DNA of 64,000 bases from Temnopleurus reevesii. Taxonomy: Eukaryota > Echinodermata > Echinoidea > Temnopleuroida > Temnopleuridae. Position numbers and translations under genes: made by a program. The notes under the pieces are model-generated. The model made no database searches. It saw only the letters and a program-made list of their open reading frames with translations, and was not told the origin of the DNA. The stretch's first letter is position 1; each line of letters starts with the position of its first letter. Positions 24,855-37,224 of this stretch are shown here, one piece after another. The DNA lies in assembly GCA_036244855.1 (NCBI GenBank), contig BQKZ01001002.1, forward strand, positions 29,583 through 93,582, read 5' to 3'.

Positions 24855-25355
24855 GTAGACACTTCATTTGCATATATATTTTTTTTTCAGTTAGCGAGTT
24901 CACATATTTATATGCTGTAATTTGGCTCGGCTCACGCGAAGGGGTATTTTGTTAAAGTTAGGAGGAATACTCATTTTAGCGTAGACACGTCATTTGCATA
25001 TACTGTCATTCAGTTCGCGAGTTCAAGTTATGTGTATGCTGTAGTTTGGTCCTTATCACTTAAAGGATTGTCTTTGTTAATGTAAAGGCTGACTCACACA
25101 TTTGTATTTTTAGCCTGCGTCAGCCTAGCGTTTTTGGAAATTAAAAATGCTCCCTTGACGTACAAAGACGCAGGTCATACGGTGGACTGACGCTCGTCGT
25201 ACGCTCGTTGAGTGCAAGCCGAACGTCACTCCACCGTCTGATCTGTTTATGCTGTCCGTCAAGGGAGCGTTTTTAATTTCCAAAATCGCCTGGCCGTCGC
25301 AGGCTAAAAACCCAAAGGTGTGAGCCAGCCTTTAGGAGGAACACTCATTTTAAAA
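24855..25355. repeat. Tandem duplication, second copy interrupted by a MITE
   Basis: Unit 1: 'gtagacacttcatttgcat', 'gcgagttcac', 'atgctgtaatttgg', 'ggaggaatactcatttta'. Unit 2: 'gtagacacgtcatttgcat', 'gcgagttcaag', 'atgctgtagtttgg', then a MITE, then 'ggaggaacactcatttta'. Confidence 0.85.
25085..25332. mobile_element. AAGGCTGACTCACAC-family MITE with defined empty site
   Basis: Begins AAGGCTGACTCACAC, ends GTGTGAGCCAGCCTT, flanked by TA at 25083-25084 and 25333-25334. The adjacent tandem copy reads 'gttaaagttaggagg' where this one reads 'gttaatgta', the element, then 'taggagg', so the insertion edges and a TA duplication can be read directly. Confidence 0.9.
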
Positions 25356-27079
25356 CACAGAAAATTCAACTCAGAAAACAGAAAACAAATGTGGAAAACA
25401 GTCACATCGGCATGGTGGGAGAATATGTTCGATTACCACAAGGAGCGAAAGCAATATCCCTACGCGTGTCGTAAGATACTCGCACGATCTCCATGCAGTA
25501 ACCAAATGAACACGTAAACAAATAGCAATGAACTGAAGATTATAATATTTAAGCATCGAAGTTCTCCCAGAAGTTGAAAAAAATGCAGTATACTAACCAT
25601 GTTAACAAAAATTGTGGCTTTTTATTGGACGCTCGTCAGAACAAGGTGCAAATTAGAACCCGCTTCTGGCATCCTTCACAAATGTTTTAAAATAGTTTGT
25701 AAGCCTTCGAGGGATACAAAATGGCTGTGACAGGTAACATTGTCTAGGGAACCAACAAGCAGATATTCCAATCATTCCGGAATATCCATGAGATGTATTT
25801 TTATATAAATCTGAGGCTTTATCATAGTGAATGGCTGAAAGTGTTGCTATTGGTATTTCATGTTTGCTCTCAACTTTTGCTTTAATGTTGTACCCTATTC
25901 TGGAACGGTTTATATTTCTTTAATATGAAAATACAGAACCTTTTAGAACCCATTTGCAAGACGTGCACAATATAAAGTTTTAAAAAAATAACAACCATAC
26001 GATAAAAATGTATGATAATGAAAGAAAATACATGACTAAATTTACTGTGATCGCAGCATCCATTCTGCTTTTTTATGAATTTGCCCCCATTCTTTCGGAG
26101 ATGACTGATATTCCCCATCGTTTTCTACCATTATGGATTTTCTCAATCAGGAACATCGTTTACTAGTCCATTGCAACATCCTTCACACTTCGTATTGCAC
26201 TTGTTCAGGACAACTTGCTTTCAATATATTTCTACATAAGTGCACAATGTTCGCATGCAAACAGTTATAAAGACGATATTGTGAAGGGTGTGTTGTTTTC
26301 TAGAATACATCGTAATCCGTAAATTTGTAAACGATTACACCTGTCCTGTCCCAATCGCTCCAAATCCATCAAAATCTAAGAAAAATATTAAAAAATGGCC
26401 GATATGTTTTTTCCTTATATCATCACACCGCTTGATAATATCCTCAAAACCTAGTTTTTATTTTTATTTTTCTCATCGCTCAGAAACCACAACGGTGGCC
26501 AACAGTTTCGAGCTAATTTGTGGCTGTTGTAACCCATTTCCATTAAAGATTGCACATATTTGGTCTTGATTTGTTTTCCATTTTGCATTTTTGTACAATA
26601 TAACTTGTGTGACATAGCGGGTAATTGAATTCGCGGTTAGCATGTGGCTACCACGAGATTTTTCATTCACACTTAGAAATGCGACATCCCCCCCCCCCCC
26701 CCAAAAAAAAAGGAAAAAACACTGATGGTGGTTTTGATAATTTCCTACAGCTGTGAAAATTCTTTGTTGGAGACATTATTTATTCATTGATCTATCTTAA
26801 TTCGTATATTTATCCTTTCAAAAGAGTAGCCCATTTAAGACAATTGGATCTTCCTTGAGGGCATGCAGACATATATTGTAAAACCAAATATGATGGTTTA
26901 TAGGTTTTTTACTGTAAATACATTGTTTGTTTATCATTTTTGTTCATTCTATTTTAATTTCTAATTGATTCACGTCAATCTGCATGAATCTAAAGAGAAA
27001 ATTGATTCAGATAAAAAATAATTAATCAATAATTGCTTGGAAAATTGAATGCAAGTCAAGTCGCATGATAACTTTCGTT
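25356..27079. other. Intergenic, nothing recognised
   Basis: Poly-C/poly-A run at about 26688-26712; only short ORFs. Confidence 0.5.
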
Positions 27080-27815
27080 ACATTTTCGAAAGCATCATAT
27101 CACAAATTCGTCTGTCCCTGCTTTGAATGAATGAACTAAGAGATCTTCTTGAATGGAAATTGACCTGAAGCAACACTATCCCAAAGGATGTGCACTATTA
27201 CGAACCCAAGGTGGGGGTAATAAGGATATATATTTCATATTTCAGGTAAGGCGATAACAACACAAGATTGATTGGAATATTGAAACTACATTGTATAACA
27301 AAATGAAATAATCATTTAATATCCAAAAAGAGTGGATGGCCGCTCAGAAACCATGTGACTTCGGTCCAGTAAAACAACCACGCTCTGCTCGCCAAAGATC
27401 CCCGCAGAGGTCTAGAAGCAAATTGCACGTTGCTGAAGAAAGATGAGCGTGTTGCCACAATCATGCCCTAAAACTATTAAATTGATTAAAACACACAGGA
27501 CCAATAAACTTTGAAAGTGCAGGCAATTCATGATTAATGAACACTTGATCAAATAAATCAACTATTTTTCTTCGATTCTCAACAACATCAGTCATTGCCT
27601 TCAACTTTTGAAAGATACATTTCGTTACATTTTCGTAAGCATCGGATCACAAATTCTTATGTCTCTGCTCTAAAAGGAGGAATTCAAATCGTCTTGGAAA
27701 TTGACCTGAAGCAACACTATCCCAAAGGATGTGCACTATTACGACCCAAGATAGAGTAATAAAGATATGTATTTCATACTTCAGGTAAGCTGATAACAAC
27801 AGAAGATTGATTGGA
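27080..27815. repeat. Duplicated segment of about 200 bp, copies near 27080-27280 and 27620-27820
   Basis: GACCTGAAGCAACACTATCC, 'caaaggatgtgcactatta', 'atttcat...ttcaggtaag' and 'agattgattggaat' occur in both, in direct orientation, about 540 bp apart. Confidence 0.85.
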
Positions 27816-28964
27816 ATAATTCTGGTCACTGAACGGATGAAATTGATCGCTGAATTTGAACCTTTGACAAAAAAGTGTAATTCTGACGGAAAAGATATGG
27901 TCTGTATGAATATCTGAAATTGATGAACACATTCTTAACTGGGGTGAAACTTTTCAATCGTTTACCATAAAAACTTCCCCGGAACGTCATATACCTATTT
28001 TGGAGGTGATTAGGCGTTCTGAGTGTGTCTGTGCGTTTTTTTTTTCACAATTCGCACGAATACTGTAAATTGTTGAAAAACCAATTACTAATTGTTTGAA
28101 GGAAGAACCCGAGATTTCTCTTAAAACAGTATTACGTATCTCTCACAGATGGCAGATGCTAGCATTAATGGACCCATAACTCGTTCTTCAAAAATATTAT
28201 TAATTCATTTTAAGAAAACATTCTATTGATCTTAATTCATTTTTAAGAAGTTGCTCAATCTACTTCGCTCTTGTCTCACACAATACAACCCCCAAAGTAA
28301 ATATTCAAGATGTTTAATTAAGATCGTGCAGGATCTTTCTCTTTTTTATACCACCAATGGGGGACCAGACAATGTCATTTATGTGACTGTACTATAAAAA
28401 AAACCATGAAACTCATTTTATAACAGTGCTATTTTAACACTGTTATGATGTGGAATGATTCGAGTCAGTTTTGAACTAGTAACCTTGATGTATGCAGTGT
28501 GCGGTAACCACTCGACCTTACTCGCTTAGAAATAATGGTAGGAATAGGAATGGAATTATAATACTGATATATCCCTTTAAAACGGAGCCAAAAAGATTGT
28601 GAAAAGTGGTTGATTTGATGGTATTAACCTGTCAATCATCGTTATAAAACAATTATCATCGATGAGAGCCGAGGGATGGGGGAGGCCGGTACCAGGGAAG
28701 GCATCAATTCGTGATGATGGGGGAACATCCGAATCTCAAGGGGGACATAAATCACGTGGTTCGACATGACGGAGATTGGCGAGCGCTTAAAGCCCAAGTG
28801 AAGTTTTGGTAAAAGCGAGTATTCTTATCGCCAAATGTTGTCTTAACATATACATAAGATAAAATATAGTATCATGAACATGTTGCACAAAAGATTGTGC
28901 GAAAAATGAACAAGTTTTGGAAAAGCTATAACCTAAACTGTGCAAAATATTTCAGTGCCGTGTC
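27816..28964. other. Intergenic; weak tRNA-like sequence
   Basis: Minus strand about 28455-28530 has 'ggtcgagtggttaccgc' and a B-box-like GTTACTAGTTCAAAACT, probably a SINE head or tRNA relic rather than a gene. A small hairpin (ataacagtg / cactgttat) lies at about 28420-28447. Confidence 0.4.
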
Positions 28965-29200
28965 CCCCGACACTAATTCAATATTTTCTATCTTGATAAA
29001 GGACAATATCTCATGCACAGAATGGGATGAACATTTCAGAATGTACTCTTTGTATATTCTTTTTTATCATGCTTTTGTCAAATCCCGGAAATAACTTTGT
29101 ATATGCCCGATAACAAGCAAAATATTGTTATAACCAAGAGAGGGTGCTAAATATGATTTAACGGTCAAATTCAAAATTTCAAAAGAATCAGCAAATAGAA
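28965..29200 (+). repeat. Dispersed repeat, partner of 52752-53005 (inverted)
   Basis: CCCCCGACACTAATTCAATA, 'cttgataaaggac', 'atgcccgataacaagcaaaa' and 'taaccaagagaggg' recur in the same order on the minus strand at 52752-53005. The frame is partly conserved (NSIFSILIKD versus NSIFSFLIKD) but the second copy has stops. Confidence 0.75.
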
Positions 29201-29485
29201 AAAATCATGCTATGGTCTCAAAATGTGTATAAGAATATTGTGTCATGATAAACATCCAAAAATTCACATTTCTTAATCTTTACTAGAACTATACTTGGGC
29301 TTTAAATCCCAGTCACATTATATTCCTATACCCTCTTCTCATCCCAACTCAAGTTATGCTTTGAGGGTACTTGCATACTTTGATTTTACCACTTTGTCAT
29401 GTTAATTTGCACTGATTATGTTTTTGAAAAGGAAAATTAATGTTAAACTCAATTGAAAATTCAATTCAAATCTACTTCATTATGA
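29201..29485. other. Intergenic, nothing recognised
   Basis: No supported feature. Confidence 0.5.
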
Positions 29486-29697
29486 ATGATTAGTCTGCAG
29501 GTGCAGACTCTTGGCTTTGGCTTTACGCAATATGCATAGTCAAGAGTTTGTATTTTGAAACTACTTCACACTATTATGAATCCCTTGCCAATATTGCAGT
29601 CTGTAATTTCAGACCCTGTATCATCATGCACTGCATATAAACTTAACACAATGCAACACCGAAAACCCATGGTCTGTGACTGCAGACTAATGAGTAA
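29486..29697. mobile_element. Possible TIR element (ATTAGTCTGCA)
   Basis: 'gattagtctgcaggtgcag' at the left and 'gtctgtgactgcagactaat' at the right are imperfect inverted copies. Non-coding. Confidence 0.5.
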
Positions 29698-30644
29698 TCA
29701 TAATTGTCATCATAATTAGAGTAAAAACTAAAAAAATTCATACGAATTCAACTGGGAATCCACTCTTTTGGTGATGAATTTCACTCTTTTGAGAATGGAC
29801 TTTGTAGTGAGCATTTTGGCGCAGCTCTTGGTAGATAGCTGTTAGAATATGCAGAATTCTGAAGCAGTAACATGGTCTTGATTTTTTGTGCAAAATATCC
29901 CATGCTTATTCTTTCAAGGCTATAAATAGAGCCATGCAGCTCTTTCAGCATATTCTTACCCTTTCGTCCCATCTTTCACTCTCTATCATTCGCCACTCGA
30001 TATACTCTGTCTGGAAAGTGTTTGAATTTCAAAATAAATATTACATTTATTTTCCATGTTTGCATTGCGTGACCAGCAATTTACGCGCCACAGATATTAT
30101 GTGGTGTTATAAGACGATACACGAAAAAAAAATGGAATATCGAAATGAAATGTCCGGAGCGGGAAAAAGCTTTTTATTGTAAACCATCCCCCAATTTTAA
30201 TCATATCACGAAATAGAATCTGCTTTACGTGTTAGCAATAGCTTCTGGGCCCTATATGTGCAGCTACTTTGGGTGGGAGCAGTGAGTGTTAGGGGAAAAA
30301 ACAAGAGCATTTGTTGTATGCATGTTGAAAATTATGTACAGAAAATATTGAATAGAGTATTCCATGGATTGCATCACTATTATTCAGCATTCAGGTGGAA
30401 CAGATCTCCTTTGGCATTCGGTATCAAAAGAGCTATATCTTTATGAAATACAATTTACTACCAAACTTATCAAATAAGTATTTCTTTTAAGAATGCGTGG
30501 TATAATTCGACAATACTTGATGTTTAGTATTAGTTAAAGAACGCATAAAATACTTTACAGAATGTTCATGGAGCTTTTTAGTATTATAATTACCCCTACT
30601 TTGACCCGGCGTATACAAGCGCAAATGTTTTTTGAAGGAATAAG
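29698..30644. other. Intergenic, nothing recognised
   Basis: A 98-aa ORF at 29886 has no recognisable features or splice support. Confidence 0.45.
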
Positions 30645-30805
30645 TATTTATGCCAAGCAGGTACTCATTTGCCTCACCTATAGGGTGAATGCAGCACACT
30701 GTGAATAAATTTCTTGCTGAAAGAAATGATCGCCATGGGTGGGTTTCGAACTGCGACCCGCTAATTTAATGTCAACAGCCAGAACCACTACACTACCCGG
30801 TACTT
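30645..30805 (-). mobile_element. tRNA-derived SINE, partial copy
   Basis: On the minus strand the head 'gtagtgtagtggttctggc', a diverged B-box and the body 'gaaatttattcacagtgtgc' are present; the tail is missing. Confidence 0.75.
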
Positions 30806-31849
30806 TCAAACGTAATACATATTACATACAAGGAACAAATTATATTAGAATGCGTCTTCCGGAAAAAAAGACGATGGAATGATCGATTCATTCCAATTAG
30901 GGATAAATTCCAAGTCAATGACAATGCAAACAATAGGAACTCTTACAAAATTAATAAGAGGGTTTGTTTAAACTTTTAACAATCGCCTGGATACCAATAT
31001 TGAAACCTTCTCTTTATTTTTCCCTCATGTATTCTGAAACTTCGAGCCATTTTGCATGCTATGATAAATGCGAAAGTAAAACTGTCTTTGATCTCTGCTT
31101 GCTACCTTTTCGGTTCAATTAAAACCTACAGTGAAGGTCAAATCACCATTAAAAAAAAATCTTACGAGCTATAAACCACAAGTCTGACATCGGTACACCA
31201 ACACATTTGCTCGATTTAACCCGTGACAGCAGAGGCCTAGAAATGGTAATATTTTCCCGATTCACTCCCCGAACCGTAAGGAGTAAATTAGATTATCACG
31301 CTTGTTACGATGGGGATTGTTTTTCAAGTGTCAATGATTAGAGTTTGGACTCGGACATGAACACGCTTGATGTCGTATAACGGTACAGAAAATCAAAGGT
31401 CCATTCACTGAGGCAAAACAAAAGTGAAAAAACGGAAATAACGAATCGCACTTATAGCGTCTGCGGAAAGCGTATCAAAACGCGGGGAAGGGTGTAATTA
31501 TATTATAGTGCTTTTTATGGATGAATATTAAAACAAGCACTGATATATAGATAATCTTGTATATCTAACGAGTTGTAAAAAGGAGAAACCGTTATAATTT
31601 GAACCTTTCAGAATAGGATTTGTTGAGTTTTTGCGGCAAGATGGGTTATTGTAATGTCGAACGTTGAATAGAATGTCTGCTTGGGAAACAAAGTTAATTG
31701 TCTATTACAGCAGCTCCGTCGCAAGGCAAAATATTTCTGCATTTGAATAGATATATATTTCCATAACCCATGTCTAAACTTATTACAAGACTTGAAGCTT
31801 CATTAACTACGATCATGAAAATTAATCCCCTTAATGATATACATGTATA
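30806..31849. other. Intergenic, nothing recognised
   Basis: No supported feature. Confidence 0.5.
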
Positions 31850-32125
31850 TATAATAATAATAGTAATACACAACATTTATATAGCGATTAATACGAAGTG
31901 TTTCTAAGCGCTTTGTGTATTATTACCCGGCTATAGCATGGCTACCATTTTTCGCTCAATGCTTTCAAGGATTTTCATCCTAGCGGTACCCATTTACCCC
32001 ACCTGGGTTGAGTGCAGCATAGTGTGGACGAATTTGTTGCCAAAGGAAATTAACGCCGTGGGTAATATTCGAACCTACGACCCTCGGGTTGAAAGACGAG
32101 AGTCAGAACCATTACACCACTTTGA
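31850..32125 (-). mobile_element. tRNA-derived SINE, full-length-like copy
   Basis: Minus-strand order: head 'gtggtgtaatggttctgac', B-box AGGTTCGAAT, body 'gcactcaacccaggtgggg', 'gggtaccgctag', tail 'cgctatataaatgttg' then ATT repeats at the low-coordinate end. Confidence 0.8.
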
Positions 32126-32940
32126 TGGGGTTGATACTTACAGGAGGTTACGGAAACTTGAAGTTGGTGAAACTACAATAGAAAAAAGGTGCCTCTCCCC
32201 GGTGACCATCCATGATCGCACGCATGTTGCACTTGTAAGACCCCGATTTGTTGTGTGTCATACGCATTTATGTGTGTGGTGACTGCGCCCGTTAAAGGTG
32301 ATGATGGTGATGATGATGGTCTCTTGTATAGCGCCGGTCCCCGCCTCAGTTGGGCGCTCATGGCGCTCGAATTACTCAAAATAATGTCTCACAGATTTCA
32401 ATGTCCTAATCAGTGCTATGGTTTATCTTTCAGTCCAAGAACTCCCAGCGGTGGTATGATGTGGTTTTTCTGGGGACGACAAGGGAGTGGGGAAAAGATA
32501 GGTCTTTAGGTAGGACTCAAAGGTTGATTGTGTCTCTGCTCTCCTGATAAAGTGGGGAAGGTCACTCAAAACTTAAGCATATGAAGGTGTGCTCTGGAGC
32601 GTGATATAATAAACGATATTTTGACGAAATTCCGTTCACACTTAACACTCCGCGGATGGGGGGGGGGGGGTTCTAATGACCGTAACAAAACTTAGACAAA
32701 ACCATATGAAATTTTGTGGTTTAGTCGTGGTTTTGAAATCGTAAGGTTTTGTCGAACTTTCGGAAGCTGCTACCGGTCACACTGAACGAAATGTGAAGAT
32801 CAAATCCCTAGGGAACTGTCAAAGTTTCTGAAACTTTAAGGCTTCTGAAGCCTGGAGCTTTATAAATCCCTGTTACATTAGACGGCTCTAAGTTATAAAA
32901 AAAAAATGTTGGTAGCCCAATTACATAAGAGAATTTGACA
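32126..32940. other. Intergenic; LINE/SINE-like tail fragment and poly-G
   Basis: 'cttgtatagcgccggtcc' with 'gggcgctcatggcgct' at about 32318-32370 looks like a minus-strand retroelement tail preceded by GAT repeats. Poly-G at 32660. Confidence 0.4.
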
Positions 32941-33024
32941 TTTTTATAATTATTGAACTGTCCATCATGCATTTTTATTGTATTATTATGTATATTTTCC
33001 ATTGTTATTGGTCATTGTAATATA

Positions 33025-33107
33025 TTTAATATTAGATGTACAGCGCCATGAGCGTCATTACTGACGGACCTGTGCGCTTCAAAAAGAAATCACATATATT
33101 ATTACTG

Positions 33108-33165
<58 letters not shown>

Positions 33166-33178
33166 CATCATTATTAAT
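33025..33178 (+). mobile_element. Non-LTR 3' tail with (ATT)n
   Basis: 'gtacagcgccatgagcgtca', 'gacggacctgtgcgcttc' and a long ATT microsatellite form a typical L2/RTE-like 3' end. Confidence 0.5.
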
Positions 33179-34920
33179 ATAAAAATGAAAATATGATATA
33201 GATTTATAAAGTCTGTATTATGCTTAATATACAAAAAATATCCACAAAATTGTGTCTCAAAAAAGAATATGGGCATTTTTAGAAAAATATTTCCCGACTT
33301 TCCTGCCGTGGAATTGCCCAGAAGAAAAGGGAGAGGTGAAAGGAACGGTGTAGATATTCCCTTGTGTGTGTGCACTCGGAGATGAGAGAAAAGTAGGACA
33401 TGATAACTAAGCATTGCAATAAAATAATCCACCTACAAAACATTAGCATAATCGTTAAATCTTTTTCTGGAATCTTATATGGAGCAAGTTTTATTAATAC
33501 TCCGTAGAATCCATTAATGATCATCCCGAATACCTTTATATTATCTTGTTTTAAATAGATTAGAAATAAGGTAAATGAAATCGCTCCGTCCCCGTTGCGT
33601 GGTGCCCTACTTTATGATGTTGTTTTAAACTTTACAAGTGTTGTCTGGTCTAGTTGGATTAGCACACTTATTTTCGCTCTTGCACAATTTAAGAAATAAA
33701 AGATCAGAAGACGTGTTTACACGTTTCAAAGCGAGCGTGATAGATCCAAAACCATCTCTAAGGTATAGAAGGTATACATCAGAAAAGTGCTAGGCTTACA
33801 CCGAATATACACCAGGTATACACCAGAAACGTGCAAGAGCAACACCAATGCCAAAAGAAATTGATTCCAATTGTGCTAATTCTTGAAAGATGTTGCGCTG
33901 TTAAAAGCAATGCACTTTATTTCTATTTCAATCTAGACAACAATCAGTCTATAAATCATTGCTTTGTTAAAAATAATCACAGAAAATTTCTATTTCGATC
34001 TAGATAACAATCAGTCTATAAATCATAGCTTTGTTATAAAAAAAAATCACCGAATCAGTGTTAAAGCAAATAAAAACCCTGATTTTTTGCAGTGTATTTG
34101 GCAAGGGCGTAGATCATCACCTGTTCAGTTAACTCTTTAAACATGCACAGGATGTCAAACAGACGGCCAATTGAGGTTACATCAATATCAATATCGACAT
34201 TTTGTAGTTAATGCTCGAGTTAAGTTTCTCATACTTGAAACGTGGCACCATCTGCTCCCGGCTATTTCAATCAGTGAAAGCGCGCCAAAATGAAAAAAGG
34301 GAATAAACCGCATTTCTATCCACTTTTTGGCGGGAACATCATGCACAGGAATCTTTCCTCTCGAGGCGCAGCTTAATTGGTAGGAAAAGGTGACTTGCTG
34401 ATCTTGACAAATGACTGGATTTTGGAAGATTTTGGGATTATAAATCGCTACATTGGATCGCGAGATGGCTGAAGGGTGTTTGAAAAATCCGGTCATCACA
34501 CATCGTTCTTGACACGAGGAGAAAATTAATTTTGTACAAAAATAGGGATGATTTATTGCAACAATTTACGATGTTTGTTAGCGTTTTCACCTTCCTCTTA
34601 ATATTGAGGTTTTAAAGGTAGAATAATCAAATCAAATCTGTCCGGTAAATGTAATCATCTACTTTGATAAATAAACAGAAATCGAATGGAGCGTCATTGA
34701 ATGCTGTCATGTGAATACATATTTTTTAAATCACACTTAAAAAATCTTGCTGTAGAAAGATAATGTCTGAAGTTGATGATCCTCGGTTTTTTCCCTACTC
34801 TTTCTCTTCCCCTCTATATTTTTTTCTCCAAAGGAAACTTTAAATTAAATTATCATTCCATATGGTACATTTGAGATAACGTGACTCGTCGTAATTAATT
34901 CCATGTTATTGGTCATGTCT
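33179..34920. other. Intergenic; one short tandem duplication
   Basis: About 75-bp duplication at 33915-34045 ('caatcagtctataaatcat' twice). ORFs up to 103 aa show no recognisable features. Confidence 0.5.
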
Positions 34921-35555
34921 NNNNNNNNNNNNNNNNNNNNNNNNNNNNNNNNNNNNNNNNNNNNNNNNNNNNNNNNNNNNNNNNNNNNNNNNNNNNNNNN
35001 NNNNNNNNNNNNNNNNNNNNNNNNNNNNNNNNNNNNNNNNNNNNNNNNNNNNNNNNNNNNNNNNNNNNNNNNNNNNNNNNNNNNNNNNNNNNNNNNNNNN
35101 NNNNNNNNNNNNNNNNNNNNNNNNNNNNNNNNNNNNNNNNNNNNNNNNNNNNNNNNNNNNNNNNNNNNNNNNNNNNNNNNNNNNNNNNNNNNNNNNNNNN
35201 NNNNNNNNNNNNNNNNNNNNNNNNNNNNNNNNNNNNNNNNNNNNNNNNNNNNNNNNNNNNNNNNNNNNNNNNNNNNNNNNNNNNNNNNNNNNNNNNNNNN
35301 NNNNNNNNNNNNNNNNNNNNNNNNNNNNNNNNNNNNNNNNNNNNNNNNNNNNNNNNNNNNNNNNNNNNNNNNNNNNNNNNNNNNNNNNNNNNNNNNNNNN
35401 NNNNNNNNNNNNNNNNNNNNNNNNNNNNNNNNNNNNNNNNNNNNNNNNNNNNNNNNNNNNNNNNNNNNNNNNNNNNNNNNNNNNNNNNNNNNNNNNNNNN
35501 NNNNNNNNNNNNNNNNNNNNNNNNNNNNNNNNNNNNNNNNNNNNNNNNNNNNNNN
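34921..35555. other. Assembly gap
   Basis: 635 N; all ORFs crossing it are artefacts. Confidence 0.99.
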
Positions 35556-35862
35556 CACCCACAATTTTGTTACAATGCTATGATTGGCAGAATATCCATG
35601 CTCCTGTTTTATCTCTCATTCATATTCGGCCTGCTTTTATTTTTATATTTCGCTCTCTAATTTCTGTTCGTGTATGGGTGAATACATTATCAGGGTAATA
35701 TATTTTACACCAAAACACAAGGGGACATGTGGTCAACGGTGAGTTCATTCGATTTGCAGTCATGAGGAAGCCGAGCGTTAGCCAAGCGTAGACACTTTTA
35801 TTTTTATTCAAACGAGGATCGTTGAATAAACTCAATTAACACTCTGTCCTGACGTTGAATTG

Positions 35863-35996
35863 AAGCCCCAGTCACATAGAATCCTCAACTGAACACGAAT
35901 CAACACGGCTGTTTGTCCAGGCGCAGTTAACTGTTAAATGAACGAAATAGCCGTGTTAAATCGTGTCCAATTGGGGAATCTATGTGACTGAGCCCT
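35863..35996. mobile_element. GCCCC-GTCACAT-family palindrome
   Basis: Starts GAAGCCCCAGTCACATAG, ends 'ctatgtgactgagccc', with central 'gcagttaactgtt'. Confidence 0.85.
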
Positions 35997-36582
35997 CACG
36001 CTATTTTTCCCAATGAATCGGAAAATGGTCTTTTCCATAGGCCCCTCTCTTTATAGAGGACCTGGGTCCACTTCTATTATATTACTACCACTGCGTACTT
36101 CTTCATTTCTTCTCTCTATTGCTTTTGAAGCCTCTAATGGGAAAATTGGTCCTCCCTCGTAGCAAGTATTTATCGAAATGCGTGTCACTTATGACTAAAA
36201 TATGACCCAATTATGTTCATTGCCAACATTCTTAATATAGTTTTGGGTGCAAGCGAGACGAGGAAATGAAATTTGTGAGACAAATGACGAGGTAAATTCA
36301 CAAGTGGTTTTTCCATCTTCTGTACGTCTCTCACCTCCTTTTTTTCACAATGATCATTTTTTTTTTTTTTACATTTTGATAGCTTTTATGTTTTGCATTC
36401 TTTTCATACTTCGCCTTATCTTTTTCTTGTTCTCCTTTTGCTTTTCCTTCTCCATATTTTATCCCCCTGCTTCTCGTTCATCTTCACCTCTCTTTCATCG
36501 ACTTCTTCTTATTCTTCGTCATCTTATGATAATTCAAATTCGGCCCTTCTTTTCCTCGTTTGGTATTCCAAAGAATCATACC
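35997..36582. other. Intergenic; pyrimidine-rich
   Basis: T/C-rich stretch 36320-36570 produces spurious Phe/Ser/Leu-rich ORFs. Confidence 0.6.
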
Positions 36583-36797
36583 AGGCTGACTCATACATTT
36601 GCGTTTATAGCCAGCGCCTGCCCAGGCTGCGTTCATGACGCTCCGTAAACTTAGAAATACGGAACTACGACGCGTATACTTGAAGCATCTGTCGAGTCTG
36701 TCGAGCGCTGGAAAACGTCTTCAACGTCGGTCAAGCGTCTTTTCTGTCCTTCTGTTTTCTGACGTCGATTACGAACTCTAAGGTGTGAGTCAGCCTT
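36583..36797. mobile_element. AAGGCTGACTCACAC-related MITE, subfamily with diverged interior
   Basis: Ends AGGCTGACTCATACATTTG and 'aaggtgtgagtcagcctt' match the family, while the interior ('cgagtctgtcgagcgctgg') differs from the common form. Confidence 0.7.
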
Positions 36798-36819
36798 ACG
36801 CCTGATCATATCGGGTGGC

Positions 36820-37015
36820 ATAGCATCTAGACTAATTTGTTTGACTATAACAAGATTAAATAACGTAGACTAATCCTGCTAAATTCACCAACATTCTGTT
36901 AATCCAGTATGTCCAGCTAACATCAAGCTTGTCACTGGACCAACAGAACACTGCTCAATCGCGCTGGACTAATCTACGTTAGTCAATCTTGTTAGTCAAG
37001 CAAACTAGTCCGAAT
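36820..37015. mobile_element. Palindromic element (CTAGACTAATTTGTTTGAC)
   Basis: Left arm 'gactaatttgtttgac', 'aacaagatt', 'aacgtagactaat'; right arm 'gactaatctacgtt', 'aatcttgtt', 'gtcaagcaaactagtc'. About 45-bp arms with a 90-bp loop. Not related to its MITE neighbours. Confidence 0.7.
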
Positions 37016-37031
37016 GGACCATCTACACTTA

Positions 37032-37224
37032 ACACTGACCAACCCCCTTTGCGTTTATAACCGAAATCTGCCCAACGGAAACAAGACGCTTTGCCGACAT
37101 TGGAAGTAATCGTCGAGCGCTCGAAGTACGCGCGCATTAGCGTCATATAAGCGTCGTTCCTTCATGTTTATACATTAACAATGGGCAGAAGTTGGCTATA
37201 AACGCAAAGGTTTGAGTCAGCCTT
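37032..37224. mobile_element. AAGGCTGACTCACAC-related MITE, second diverged subfamily copy
   Basis: 'ctgaccaaccccctttgcgt' and 'acgcaaaggtttgagtcagc' form the ends; the interior has 'gtcgagcgctcg' like the 36.6-kb copy. Confidence 0.7.

Noticed and set aside
34845..35583. ORFs of 218-239 codons
   Set aside because: They run through the N gap and have no real sequence.
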